Source: a bacterium
GTDB lineage: Bacteria; Patescibacteria; Dojkabacteria; SC72
Direction of reading: 5' to 3'
Assembly: GCA_029553845.1 (NCBI GenBank)
Contig: JAKPKF010000023.1
Location: 1-16,204 of the forward strand
Length of the DNA: 16,204 nt
The translations under genes were made by a program, and so were the position numbers. Below the pieces are notes generated by a model. The model was not told where the DNA came from. It saw only the letters and a list, made by a program, of their open reading frames with translations, and did no database searches. Position 1 is the first letter of the stretch; every line of letters starts with the position of its first letter. Positions 1 to 7,156 of this stretch are shown here, piece after piece.

Positions 1-1
1 G

Positions 2-1153
2 ACCAAAGAGGAATTTCTAGAGCATAAGCTTTCCATCCCTACTTTGAAATTGGCAGATGGCTCAGAGATGTTGTTTGAGATAAAGACAGAAAGTGGAAAG
101 ATAGATTCACTCCCAAGAATTATTAATGTTTACAAATTTAGCAATCCTACACAGTCCTTAAGTTCACAGGCAGATTCCAAGATATTGGCCAAAAAGCTTG
201 GTTTTAATCCAGATGCAGTAATTCGAAGAGGTACAGAGAGCTATGTTTGGGTAGATAGAGATACAAGTAGAACTTTGGAGATATCTGCAAAGAATTTGAA
301 CTTTAGTCTTAGAACAGATGCACAATATATTCGTACACAAGCTAAAAATGGAACACTCCCTACAGAGCAAGAAGCAAAATCTAAGGCTGCAAATTTACTA
401 AGATCTCTTGGATTTGCTTCCGATGATTATGCATCTGGGATTCCTACCACTACACTTATAGATGTTAATCCGGATGGTTCGTTTAGTCAGGCTGCTTCTC
501 TGTCTGAGGCTGAATTGATAAGGGTAGATTTCAAAAGATCCAAATCAATGATAACAATTGCATCAAATATTGTAGGTGCTGACTCTATGGTCGCTACACT
601 TACAAGAAGGTTGGGTGAACCTACACAGGAGACACCAATTATTAATGACGAGAGAATAACAGTATATACTTTCAATACTAGGGTTACTACTCTTAATCCA
701 AACAAGAGTAATATTTCTGTTTACATAGGCGTACAAGATAAATCTTCAGATGAGTTAGCCGGTGTTTACCAGATTGATTATACTTACTGGCCAATTCAAG
801 AGACAAGCTGCGGAACATACGAACTTGTTTCTCCACAGTATGCAATACAGCAGGTTCAATCTGGAAATGGTAGTCTAGTATATTTAAATAAGGTCGGGGG
901 AGATAGTGTAGTTGATTACATACCTAGGAAGGTTACAAAGTTTAGTGTGTTTTACATTAATCTTACATACTACGAGAGTCCTACAGAACAAGAGTATCTA
1001 CAACCTGTTTATGTAGTATCTGGAGAGGTGATATTCGATGATGGTTCTAAAGGAGAATTTGATTACTACTATCCTGCAATTAACTACGCTTCTGTGCAAA
1101 ACAAAATAGTATTACCGGAACCAGAGGTAAAAGAAACAAATTCCTTGTTCTAG
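2..1153 (+). CDS. Unrecognised, probably extracytoplasmic protein (5' end outside window)
   Basis: The reading frame is open right to the left edge: codons from base 2 read TKEEFLEHKLSIPT before the first start-like TTG at 44. The true start therefore lies outside, and 383 C-terminal residues are visible. I do not recognise the family. The visible part is hydrophilic and has no membrane segment. It is rich in Ser/Thr/Tyr and beta-strand-like alternation, with a single Cys in the stretch TYWPIQETSCGTYELVSPQ. The C-terminal third (YAIQQVQSGNGSLVYL, then YYESPTEQEYLQPVYVVSGEV) loosely resembles the YycH/YycI or PepSY-like extracellular domains of Gram-positive bacteria; this is only an impression. 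A membrane anchor or signal peptide is expected in the missing N-terminus. The gene ends in TAG four bases short of the convergent aspS stop, leaving no room for a terminator. Confidence 0.7.
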   Translation, partial: TKEEFLEHKLSIPTLKLADGSEMLFEIKTESGKIDSLPRIINVYKFSNPTQSLSSQADSKILAKKLGFNPDAVIRRGTESYVWVDRDTSRTLEISAKNLNFSLRTDAQYIRTQAKNGTLPTEQEAKSKAANLLRSLGFASDDYASGIPTTTLIDVNPDGSFSQAASLSEAELIRVDFKRSKSMITIASNIVGADSMVATLTRRLGEPTQETPIINDERITVYTFNTRVTTLNPNKSNISVYIGVQDKSSDELAGVYQIDYTYWPIQETSCGTYELVSPQYAIQQVQSGNGSLVYLNKVGGDSVVDYIPRKVTKFSVFYINLTYYESPTEQEYLQPVYVVSGEVIFDDGSKGEFDYYYPAINYASVQNKIVLPEPEVKETNSLF

Positions 1154-1157
1154 AGAC

Positions 1158-2459
1158 TTACGGAGTTATTCTCTTTGGATCTCTTGGAAGAAGAGTTACA
1201 TCTCGGATATTATCTAAGTCTAATAATTTCATTAGCAATCTTGTAGGACCAACTCCCATACCACCATGAGGAGGACATCCATATTTAAAGAATTGTAGGA
1301 ATGTTTCAAAATTCTTAACATCCAGTCCTTTCTCTTGAGCTTGTTTGACAACTATATCATATCTATGTTCTCTCCTTGCACCCGTAGTAACCTCTAGCCC
1401 ATTCCAAAGAAGATCGAAACTGTCTGAGAGTTCTTTTCCATCTATCTTCATATGATAGAAAGGTCTTTTTGCCCACGGCCACTCTGTTATAAATATAAAT
1501 TCATGATTGTATTTTTCTTTAGTATACTCTCCCAATGCTTTCTCATCTTCCGTTCCAATATCTTCATAATCCTTTTTAAGAATATCCATAGCCTGTGCAA
1601 ATGTAATTCTTGGAAATGGTCTTTGAGGTATAACAATCTCTTTCCCAAACATTGTCTTTATCTCCTCTCCCATCTCCTCTTTCAAACCTGTCATCCAGTA
1701 CACTATCCACTCTTCTTCTAAATCTAGTAGCTCCTCTATCTTTTCAACAAAAGATATCTCCATATCTACACCTGTAAATTCAGTAGCATGCCTAGCTGTA
1801 AACGATTGCTCTGCTCTAAAGATTGGACCAACTTCAAAGACTTTCTCAAATCCGGAGGCCATAGCCATCTGTTTGTAAAATTGAGGACTCTGGGTTAAGA
1901 ACATCTCTTGTCCGAAGTAATCCACTTTAAATACCTCTGCACCTCCCTCGCTTGGAATGGAGATTAATTTTGAAGTTTTAATATCTATGAAATTATGTTC
2001 ATACCAGTACTGTCTCATATATTTCTCCATAGTTGACCATACTTTGAATATCATGGCGTTCTTTGGTTTTCTTAAATCTAACCATCTGTTATCCAATCTT
2101 AGCGCAAGATTAGGTTGTTCATCTCCCTTTCTTTCATACACTTGGAATGGAAGCTCTGCTATTGGAGAGGATATTACTTCAAGACCCTTAAGATGTAACT
2201 CAAACCCATCTGGAGCTTGCTTCTCCTCTTTTCCTATACCTGTTACATATATTACTGATTCAGAGGGTGTGGTAGAGAGTTGTTTAATAATTTTACTGTC
2301 ATCTACAAAACACTGTACTACTCCAGAGATATCTCTCAAAAGTAGGAACCCAAACTTAGATTGCTCTCTAAATTTGAATAACCATCCCTTCAGAGTAATC
2401 TCTTTCCCATTGTAATCAGAGGGATTCTTTAGGACATCTTTTATATTTAATTCTTTCAT
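1158..2459 (-). CDS. aspS: Aspartate--tRNA ligase, archaeal/eukaryal type (possibly nondiscriminating)
   Basis: Class IIb aminoacyl-tRNA synthetase of 433 residues, charging tRNA-Asp and possibly tRNA-Asn. An N-terminal OB-fold anticodon-binding domain (about 1-105) is followed by the catalytic core. Motif 2 is FRAEQSFTARHATEFTG at about 214-230. The Asp-type block KRPFYHM...SDSFDLLWNGLEVTTG lies before motif 3, and the end LPRDPKRITP is AspRS-like rather than AsnRS-like. The protein lacks the large insertion domain of ordinary bacterial AspRS (about 590 residues), which places it in the short archaeal group. Motif 3 is odd: GVGPTRLLM at 402-410 has Thr406 where the family usually has Glu, while the ATP-binding Arg407 is kept. 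It is the last gene of the recA-recX-recJ-aspS run, 17 bases after recJ, with no Shine-Dalgarno sequence before the ATG. An AsnRS annotation is the main alternative. Confidence 0.88.
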   Translation of the reverse strand: MKELNIKDVLKNPSDYNGKEITLKGWLFKFREQSKFGFLLLRDISGVVQCFVDDSKIIKQLSTTPSESVIYVTGIGKEEKQAPDGFELHLKGLEVISSPIAELPFQVYERKGDEQPNLALRLDNRWLDLRKPKNAMIFKVWSTMEKYMRQYWYEHNFIDIKTSKLISIPSEGGAEVFKVDYFGQEMFLTQSPQFYKQMAMASGFEKVFEVGPIFRAEQSFTARHATEFTGVDMEISFVEKIEELLDLEEEWIVYWMTGLKEEMGEEIKTMFGKEIVIPQRPFPRITFAQAMDILKKDYEDIGTEDEKALGEYTKEKYNHEFIFITEWPWAKRPFYHMKIDGKELSDSFDLLWNGLEVTTGARREHRYDIVVKQAQEKGLDVKNFETFLQFFKYGCPPHGGMGVGPTRLLMKLLDLDNIRDVTLLPRDPKRITP

Positions 2460-2476
2460 AGGGAAATTCTAACAGA

Positions 2477-4159
2477 TTAATTACTAAATCTCCATTCTTT
2501 TACCATAAATTGTATATTTTCATTACCATTCCATACATTTAAATCAGGATACCCTATTACATCTATACTATCATTTTCATCTATACTCTCTGTATCCTCA
2601 TCACAATTAAACAGAACAAGAGTTAAAAGATCTACTCCGTTACCCTTTACAGTTAACTTCATATGGTTTTTCTCCTGTCCCATTATATTCTTTCTTACAA
2701 CAATTAAATCCTTCAAACATATAATTGGTTTAGGATTACCATATCCAAATGGCTCTAGTTTTTTAAGATTATTTATTAATTCATTATCTATATCCTGTGT
2801 ATCTACAAGAAGATCTATCTTGATATCTCTTTGTAAATCTTTCTCTGTAATTTTCTTATTTGCAAAATCTACTATCTTCTTTACAAATTCATCCACACTC
2901 TCTACCTTTGCACTAAATCCAGCGGCTAGTTCATGACCACCGTATCTTTCTAAATATTTATCAAATTTTTCTAAAGTTTTAGTAATATTGAAACCCTTAA
3001 TACTCCTTGCAGACCCCTTTACTACTCCATCATTGTTTGTTGTTACGATAACTGGTCTGTGGAATTGTTCTTGAAGTTTTCCTGCAACAAGCCCAATGAT
3101 TCCCTCATGCCAATTCTCTCCTTGGACAAATAGTAATTTGTTATCCAAATTAATATCTTCTTTAGCAATATCAAAAATCTCTGATGTTAATTTCTGTCTT
3201 TCAAAATTAATATCGTTTAACTCATTGGATATCTCATTACATTTCTTCTCATCCTTACTTACAAGTAATTTAACCGCTTCCATGGGAGAACCAATTCTTC
3301 CTGCTGCATTTATTCTTGGACCAATTACATATGCTAAATGGTATGAATTAATATCTTTGGGTAGAATACCAGCTCGAAGAATTAGTGAATTCAGACCTAG
3401 TCTTTTGCCTTTGGAAATTTGCTCCAGTCCATATTTTACAAATACTCTGTTTACATCCAAAAGTGGCATCATGTCTGTTACTGTCGAAAGTGCTACAAGA
3501 TCTAGACCATATTCTCTGTTTTCCTTCATCTTTAATTCATACATCAAGGCTTGGATAAGAAGATATACAACGGATGTACCGCAAATTTCTTTGTAGGGAT
3601 ACTCTTTACCTGGATACATCTGGTGAACAAGGATATATTCAAGGTTTTCGGAGATATCCTCTGGTGGTTGATGATGGTCTGTTATGACAAAATCTAACTC
3701 TTTAGAATATTTGGTGATTAACTCCTTATCCCTTACTCCACAATCTACTGTTATGAGTAAATCACATCCTAATTTTTTAACATCTTGTATGGAAGATTCA
3801 GTAAGACCATATCCTTGATCAATCCTGCTTGGGATGTATGGGACTACATCTACTTTCTTGCCTAAAACTTTTGAAACATCTCTAAAAAGAAACTCCCAAA
3901 GAAGAGCAGAAGCACAGATACCATCGCAATCGAAATCTCCGTGAATTACAATCTTCTTATCTTCCTTTACATACTTTAGAATCTTCTTTGCAGCTTTAGT
4001 AGCACCGTAGAGTTTTTTGTATGAGGGGATTGTATCAAGAGATGGAGAGAGATGCTCTTTACTGTTTTTAATACCTCTGTTTTCAAGAATTGTTTCTACA
4101 AAGTTTTCTTTTTTGTTCTCTGGTATTATCCAGTTACTTTTACTTTGTAGACTCATCAT
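2477..4159 (-). CDS. recJ: Single-stranded-DNA-specific 5'-3' exonuclease RecJ
   Basis: 560 residues, close to the usual 560-580. RecJ is a DHH-family, metal-dependent 5'-3' exonuclease acting on single strands in recombination and mismatch or base-excision repair. The motifs appear in order: HGDFDCDG (73-80, metal-binding Asp pair), ITVDCG (about 136-141), TDHH (160-163), PRINAAGR (281-288), then the DHHA1 domain with WHEGIIGLVAGKL (350-362), GSARS (about 382-386) and GGHELAAGF (407-415). A C-terminal OB-fold follows from about 460. All catalytic signatures are intact. The ATG overlaps the end of recX by 20 bases in a different frame, so translation is probably coupled. A second in-frame ATG follows immediately (MMSLQ) and could equally be the start. 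Confidence 0.95.
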   Translation of the reverse strand: MMSLQSKSNWIIPENKKENFVETILENRGIKNSKEHLSPSLDTIPSYKKLYGATKAAKKILKYVKEDKKIVIHGDFDCDGICASALLWEFLFRDVSKVLGKKVDVVPYIPSRIDQGYGLTESSIQDVKKLGCDLLITVDCGVRDKELITKYSKELDFVITDHHQPPEDISENLEYILVHQMYPGKEYPYKEICGTSVVYLLIQALMYELKMKENREYGLDLVALSTVTDMMPLLDVNRVFVKYGLEQISKGKRLGLNSLILRAGILPKDINSYHLAYVIGPRINAAGRIGSPMEAVKLLVSKDEKKCNEISNELNDINFERQKLTSEIFDIAKEDINLDNKLLFVQGENWHEGIIGLVAGKLQEQFHRPVIVTTNNDGVVKGSARSIKGFNITKTLEKFDKYLERYGGHELAAGFSAKVESVDEFVKKIVDFANKKITEKDLQRDIKIDLLVDTQDIDNELINNLKKLEPFGYGNPKPIICLKDLIVVRKNIMGQEKNHMKLTVKGNGVDLLTLVLFNCDEDTESIDENDSIDVIGYPDLNVWNGNENIQFMVKEWRFSN

Positions 4160-4793
4160 TTATGAATTTTTCAATTAAATCCCAATTAAATCCTTTTCTT
4201 CTTAAAAAATCTATCTTCTTCCTATCTTCAAAAGATATATTTTGCTCTTTAAATCTTTTTCTGTATGTAGATACAAGTATAGAATATTCATCACCAAGCA
4301 TCTCACCCAGGACTTTTTCAACAATATCTTTTGATACTCCCTTGGATATGAGTTCGCCATACAGGATATTTTTACCTCTTGGTTTGTATTTTATCCTACT
4401 TTCTACAAACAGCTGAGCATATTTTTCATCATTTAGATATTCGTATTCCAGAAGTTTTTTAATTACAAATTCCTCAATTTCCAAGATATCTTCTTTAGAT
4501 ATCTCTTTAAACCATTTACCTTTTTTCTTAAATGCTAAATCTCTTAAATATCTTCTTACTTGAAATTCTGTTTTAGGAGATCTAACAAGAAATGATACTG
4601 CCCTGTCAAAAAATCTCTCTCTTAGTTCTGCGTTGAGTATTTCGTTTAATTCATTATCTGAGAGTTCCTTACCTTTGTATATCCCGAATTTGGCAACAAC
4701 ATTTAGTGATATTCCACAGAAAAAGTTTTCATCTATATACATATTCAAACGAGAGTTGTCTCGCTTCTGAGTCTCAAGTGCAGTTATTTTCAT
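4140..4793 (-). CDS. recX: Regulatory protein RecX
   Basis: 217 residues. RecX binds RecA filaments and modulates their assembly and strand-exchange activity in the cytoplasm. The assignment rests on position and pattern. It starts 3 bases after the recA stop codon, the classic recA-recX arrangement. It also shows the helical repeats of the family: AVSFLVRSPKTEFQVRRYL at about 85-103, then FVIKKLLEYEYLNDEKYAQLFVESRIKYKPRGKNILYGELISKGVS, which matches the usual RecX pattern of an L...G...D..A..F...R stretch followed by a K..G...L..L..KG turn. The N-terminal roughly 50 residues form the variable beta part. No ribosome-binding site is visible in the 3-base gap, so translation likely relies on coupling to recA. 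Confidence 0.88.
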   Translation of the reverse strand: MKITALETQKRDNSRLNMYIDENFFCGISLNVVAKFGIYKGKELSDNELNEILNAELRERFFDRAVSFLVRSPKTEFQVRRYLRDLAFKKKGKWFKEISKEDILEIEEFVIKKLLEYEYLNDEKYAQLFVESRIKYKPRGKNILYGELISKGVSKDIVEKVLGEMLGDEYSILVSTYRKRFKEQNISFEDRKKIDFLRRKGFNWDLIEKFINDESTK

Positions 4794-4796
4794 ACC

Positions 4797-5801
4797 CTAT
4801 TTTACTTTGGAAAGGACATCTTTAACAATCTTCTCTCTTAGTTTAGTATCTTTCTTTAATACTTCAATTGTAGCTTCCCTTCCCTGTCCTAATTGTTCAT
4901 CACCATATTTAAACCATGCACCAGATTTATCTACTACAGCTAGGTCGGTTGCAGCATCTAAGATACTACTTTCGCGGTCTATACCCATAGGGTAAATCAT
5001 GTTAAATGTAGCCTCTTTAAATGGAGGAGCTACTTTGTTCTTAACAATTTTTACTTTTCTTGAGTGTCCAATTACCTGTCCATCTTTTACGATCTTATCT
5101 TTCTGTCTAATATCCATACGAATTGAAGCATAGAATTTTAGTGCATTTCCACCAGTTGTAGTTTCTGGATTTCCAAACATGATACCAATCTTCATTCTCA
5201 ATTGGTTTAGGAAGATAATTGTAGTACCAGTTTTTCCAGCGATAGCTGTAAGCTTTCTTAATGCTTGAGACATTAATCTTGCTTGCAAACCCATATGGCT
5301 ATCTCCCATTTCCCCCTCAATTTCAGCTCTTGGAGTAAGTGCAGCTACAGAGTCCACAACTATGACTCCAAAGGCAGCAGATCTTACTAAAGTCTCTAGA
5401 ATTTCCAATGCCTGTTCTCCAAAATCTGGTTGAGAAATATACAGATTGTCAATATCTAATCCAATATTTTTAGCATATGTGGGATCAAATGCATGCTCAG
5501 CATCTATAAAGGCAACTGCGTCACCTTTCTTTTGAGCTTCTGCAAGAATATGTATAGCCAATGTGGTTTTTCCAGAGGACTCTGGTCCATAAATCTCAAT
5601 TATTCGTCCTTTCGGGATTCCTCCTACACCAAGTGCAATATCTAGAGAAAGTGCACCTGTAGGTATCACATCTACTTTAACTTTTTCTTGACTACCAAGT
5701 CTCATGATGGAGCCCTTACCAAACTGCTTCTCTATCTGAGACACTGCCATTTCAATTGCCTTACCTTTTGGATCTTCTACTTTTTTTACTGTTTCTGTCA
5801 T
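4797..5801 (-). CDS. recA: Recombinase RecA
   Basis: 334 residues. RecA is an ATP-dependent strand-exchange protein that forms filaments on single-stranded DNA in homologous recombination and triggers the SOS response where one exists. It has Walker A GPESSGKT at 72-79, the AEHAFDP block with catalytic Glu at 102, Walker B VIVVD ending at 150, and the L1 region [17 protein letters not shown]. The conserved [16 protein letters not shown] stretch lies at about 208-223 and spans loop L2. It is full length apart from a short C-terminus: it ends in DVLSKVK and lacks the acidic tail of E. coli RecA that restrains DNA binding. It is the first gene of the recA-recX-recJ-aspS run and has a strong sigma-70-type promoter. 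The ATG has no Shine-Dalgarno sequence. Confidence 0.98.
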   Translation of the reverse strand: MTETVKKVEDPKGKAIEMAVSQIEKQFGKGSIMRLGSQEKVKVDVIPTGALSLDIALGVGGIPKGRIIEIYGPESSGKTTLAIHILAEAQKKGDAVAFIDAEHAFDPTYAKNIGLDIDNLYISQPDFGEQALEILETLVRSAAFGVIVVDSVAALTPRAEIEGEMGDSHMGLQARLMSQALRKLTAIAGKTGTTIIFLNQLRMKIGIMFGNPETTTGGNALKFYASIRMDIRQKDKIVKDGQVIGHSRKVKIVKNKVAPPFKEATFNMIYPMGIDRESSILDAATDLAVVDKSGAWFKYGDEQLGQGREATIEVLKKDTKLREKIVKDVLSKVK

Positions 5802-5804
5802 TTG

Positions 5805-5817
5805 TAGTAAATTACTA
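5805..5817. repeat. Perfect 13-base palindrome before recA
   Basis: TAGTAAATTACTA has two 6-base arms around one central base. It lies between the recA promoter and its ATG, 3 bases upstream of the start codon. It does not match known LexA boxes. It could be an operator, an RNA hairpin over the initiation region, or chance in AT-rich DNA. Confidence 0.35.
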
Positions 5818-5835
5818 TGAATTTAAAGATACTTC

Positions 5836-5864
5836 AGGATAACAAAGTATTAGGATACAGTCAA
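5836..5864 (-). promoter_or_regulatory. recA operon promoter
   Basis: Read on the minus strand: -35 TTGACT (5864-5859), 17-base spacer, -10 TATCCT (5841-5836) preceded by TGT, so an extended -10. The expected transcription start near 5829 gives a leader of about 28 bases before the recA ATG. Spacing is ideal and the -35 matches 5 of 6 consensus bases. This is the only convincing promoter I found upstream of the four-gene run. Confidence 0.7.
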
Positions 5865-5900
5865 AGTGGTAAAAGAAAGATTTAATTAACCGATAATATT

Positions 5901-6488
5901 TTATATTTTTTCTTTAAGAATTTTTTCTAGATTTTCTATGAATGTATTTCTCAATACATCATCTTCTCGTATGTATCTTGCAATTTCTATCTGAATAGAG
6001 GGAATTCGCAATTTTGATGCAACATACTCTCCCAATGTTTCTTGGTCATTATCTAAAAATCTGAATATATATATACTTGCACCTTTCAATTCTCCTTTGT
6101 TTAAACCCTCAGATATACTTTGAGCAAATGCCATTGATCTGTCAAACCTTGTTGGATAGTAAATACCAATGTCATAGCCAACTCCGTCTCTTAGTCCATG
6201 TATATCTATGAAGTGTTTAAATTTCCTCTGTCTTACAATTTCCCTTACCTTTTGTTTGTATGGATTACTTTTTTCTTTATGAAAGTTAGGGTCATAATTG
6301 GTCTCACTAGACTGGACTATTCCAAAACCTTTAATATCTTTACATATACTTTCTACAATTATGTCTGTCCATGGTTCTCCACCCTTGTAGGCACCTGTAA
6401 GAGAGGGCCTCTTGTGTGAGTATGTATGAGGTGCAGAAAGTAGTATTGGAAATTTTCCTTCTATTATTTTTAGATTGGCAGTATCCAT
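5901..6488 (-). CDS. Putative N-formylglutamate amidohydrolase-like protein
   Basis: Probably a small zinc-dependent amidohydrolase of the N-formylglutamate amidohydrolase (HutG/FGase) superfamily. In the version starting at 6488 it has 195 residues. The frame is open to another ATG at 6527, adding 13 residues (MWSTEKIYVTLYI). I prefer 6488 because the recognisable fold begins with LKIIEGKFPILLSAPH right after it; neither start has a ribosome-binding site. Candidate metal or catalytic residues, numbered from the 6527 ATG, are His34 in LLSAPH, Asp55 in EPWTD, His110 in FIDIHG and Glu181 in QIEIAR. The order PH, DxHG, E-x-x-R resembles the FGase family, which is usually longer (about 250 residues). 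Context gives no histidine-degradation genes, so the natural substrate is unknown; cell-wall or peptide amidase activity is equally possible. It is followed by about 100 bases containing the recA promoter. Confidence 0.5.
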   Translation of the reverse strand: MDTANLKIIEGKFPILLSAPHTYSHKRPSLTGAYKGGEPWTDIIVESICKDIKGFGIVQSSETNYDPNFHKEKSNPYKQKVREIVRQRKFKHFIDIHGLRDGVGYDIGIYYPTRFDRSMAFAQSISEGLNKGELKGASIYIFRFLDNDQETLGEYVASKLRIPSIQIEIARYIREDDVLRNTFIENLEKILKEKI

Positions 6489-6553
6489 GATATATAAAGT
6501 AACATATATTTTCTCTGTTGACCACATGTTGTAGTTGTGTAAAAATGGATGTA

Positions 6554-6559
6554 TATAAT
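6554..6559 (+). promoter_or_regulatory. -10 element for the DUF5684-like gene
   Basis: A perfect TATAAT at 6554-6559 lies 16 bases before the ATG at 6576, implying a leader of about 10 bases. No good -35 sits at 16-18 bases. An alternative promoter is TTGACC (6518-6523), a 17-base spacer and AAAAAT (6541-6546). The TATAAT falls downstream of the ATG at 6549 and so argues against that earlier start. Confidence 0.45.
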
Positions 6560-6575
6560 TTTTTATTTATCTCAG

Positions 6576-7136
6576 ATGAGAAGATTCATTTATGGGGCAA
6601 TATTATCACTATTGCTTCTACTTCCTTTGACAGGAATTACAACTCCTGTGCTAGCCCAGACAGAAGACGACTATGTCACAACATCCATAGAGGAATATGA
6701 TTGGAATACTTCAAACGAAGAATACAATTACGATGGCCTTACAGAAGCAGAAACTGGAGCAGGGAACATGGCCACACTATTTGGTGGTGCAATGCTTTTT
6801 GTTTCAATCATTTGTTCTTTGGGTATGTATATCTTTATGGCTTTAACCTTGATGAAGACTGCACAGAGATTAGGAGCAGAAAACACATGGTATGCATGGA
6901 TTCCAATCCTTAATACAATATTACTCTTCAAGTTGGGAGAACAGAATCCATGGTTAATCCTTTTGGCATTAATCCCTGGTATTGGTGCATTGATTGTATT
7001 AATATTGACAATAATTGCAACTATGAAGATCTGTGAAAAGAGAGACTACGACAAACTCTTAGGTCTTTTAATGTTGGTCCCTGTTGCTAATCTCGTTTTG
7101 TGGGGAATGCTTGCATGGGGCAAGAAGACAGTTTAA
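6576..7136 (+). CDS. Secreted/membrane protein with DUF5684-like domain
   Basis: 186 residues from the chosen start. The frame also has an ATG at 6549, but the later one places a classic signal peptide exactly at the N-terminus: MRRF, a hydrophobic core, and a signal-peptidase site after PVLA at residue 27. It also agrees with the TATAAT position. A short acidic, Tyr-rich linker (about 28-55) follows. Then come three predicted membrane segments: FGGAMLFVSIICSLGMYIF, PWLILLALIPGIGALIVLIL and LLGLLMLVPVANLVLWGMLAW. The stretch WYAWIPILNTILLFKLG between the first two, followed by the PGIG and PVANL turns, is the pattern of DUF5684 membrane proteins, whose function is not established. The DUF1846 gene starts 20 bases downstream, so the two are probably co-transcribed. 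Confidence 0.72.
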   Translation: MRRFIYGAILSLLLLLPLTGITTPVLAQTEDDYVTTSIEEYDWNTSNEEYNYDGLTEAETGAGNMATLFGGAMLFVSIICSLGMYIFMALTLMKTAQRLGAENTWYAWIPILNTILLFKLGEQNPWLILLALIPGIGALIVLILTIIATMKICEKRDYDKLLGLLMLVPVANLVLWGMLAWGKKTV

Positions 7137-7156
7137 AAGTTAATTACCACAAATAT

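Noticed and set aside
5836..5858. Two TATCCT/TATCCTAATAC copies in the recA promoter as a direct-repeat operator.
   Set aside because: One copy is the -10 itself and the match is short. It could not be separated from chance.
5881..5900. Terminator after the amidohydrolase-like gene (TTAATTAA inverted repeat).
   Set aside because: The stem is only A-T pairs with no following T-tract of note, too weak to call.
6549..6575. Start of the DUF5684-like protein at the ATG at 6549.
   Set aside because: It would put nine extra residues ahead of a normal signal peptide, and a perfect TATAAT lies downstream of that ATG.
7100..7156. Start of the DUF1846 protein at 7100, overlapping the upstream gene.
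   Set aside because: The added residues do not resemble the family N-terminus, and the ATG at 7157 begins just before the conserved GFDSERY block.
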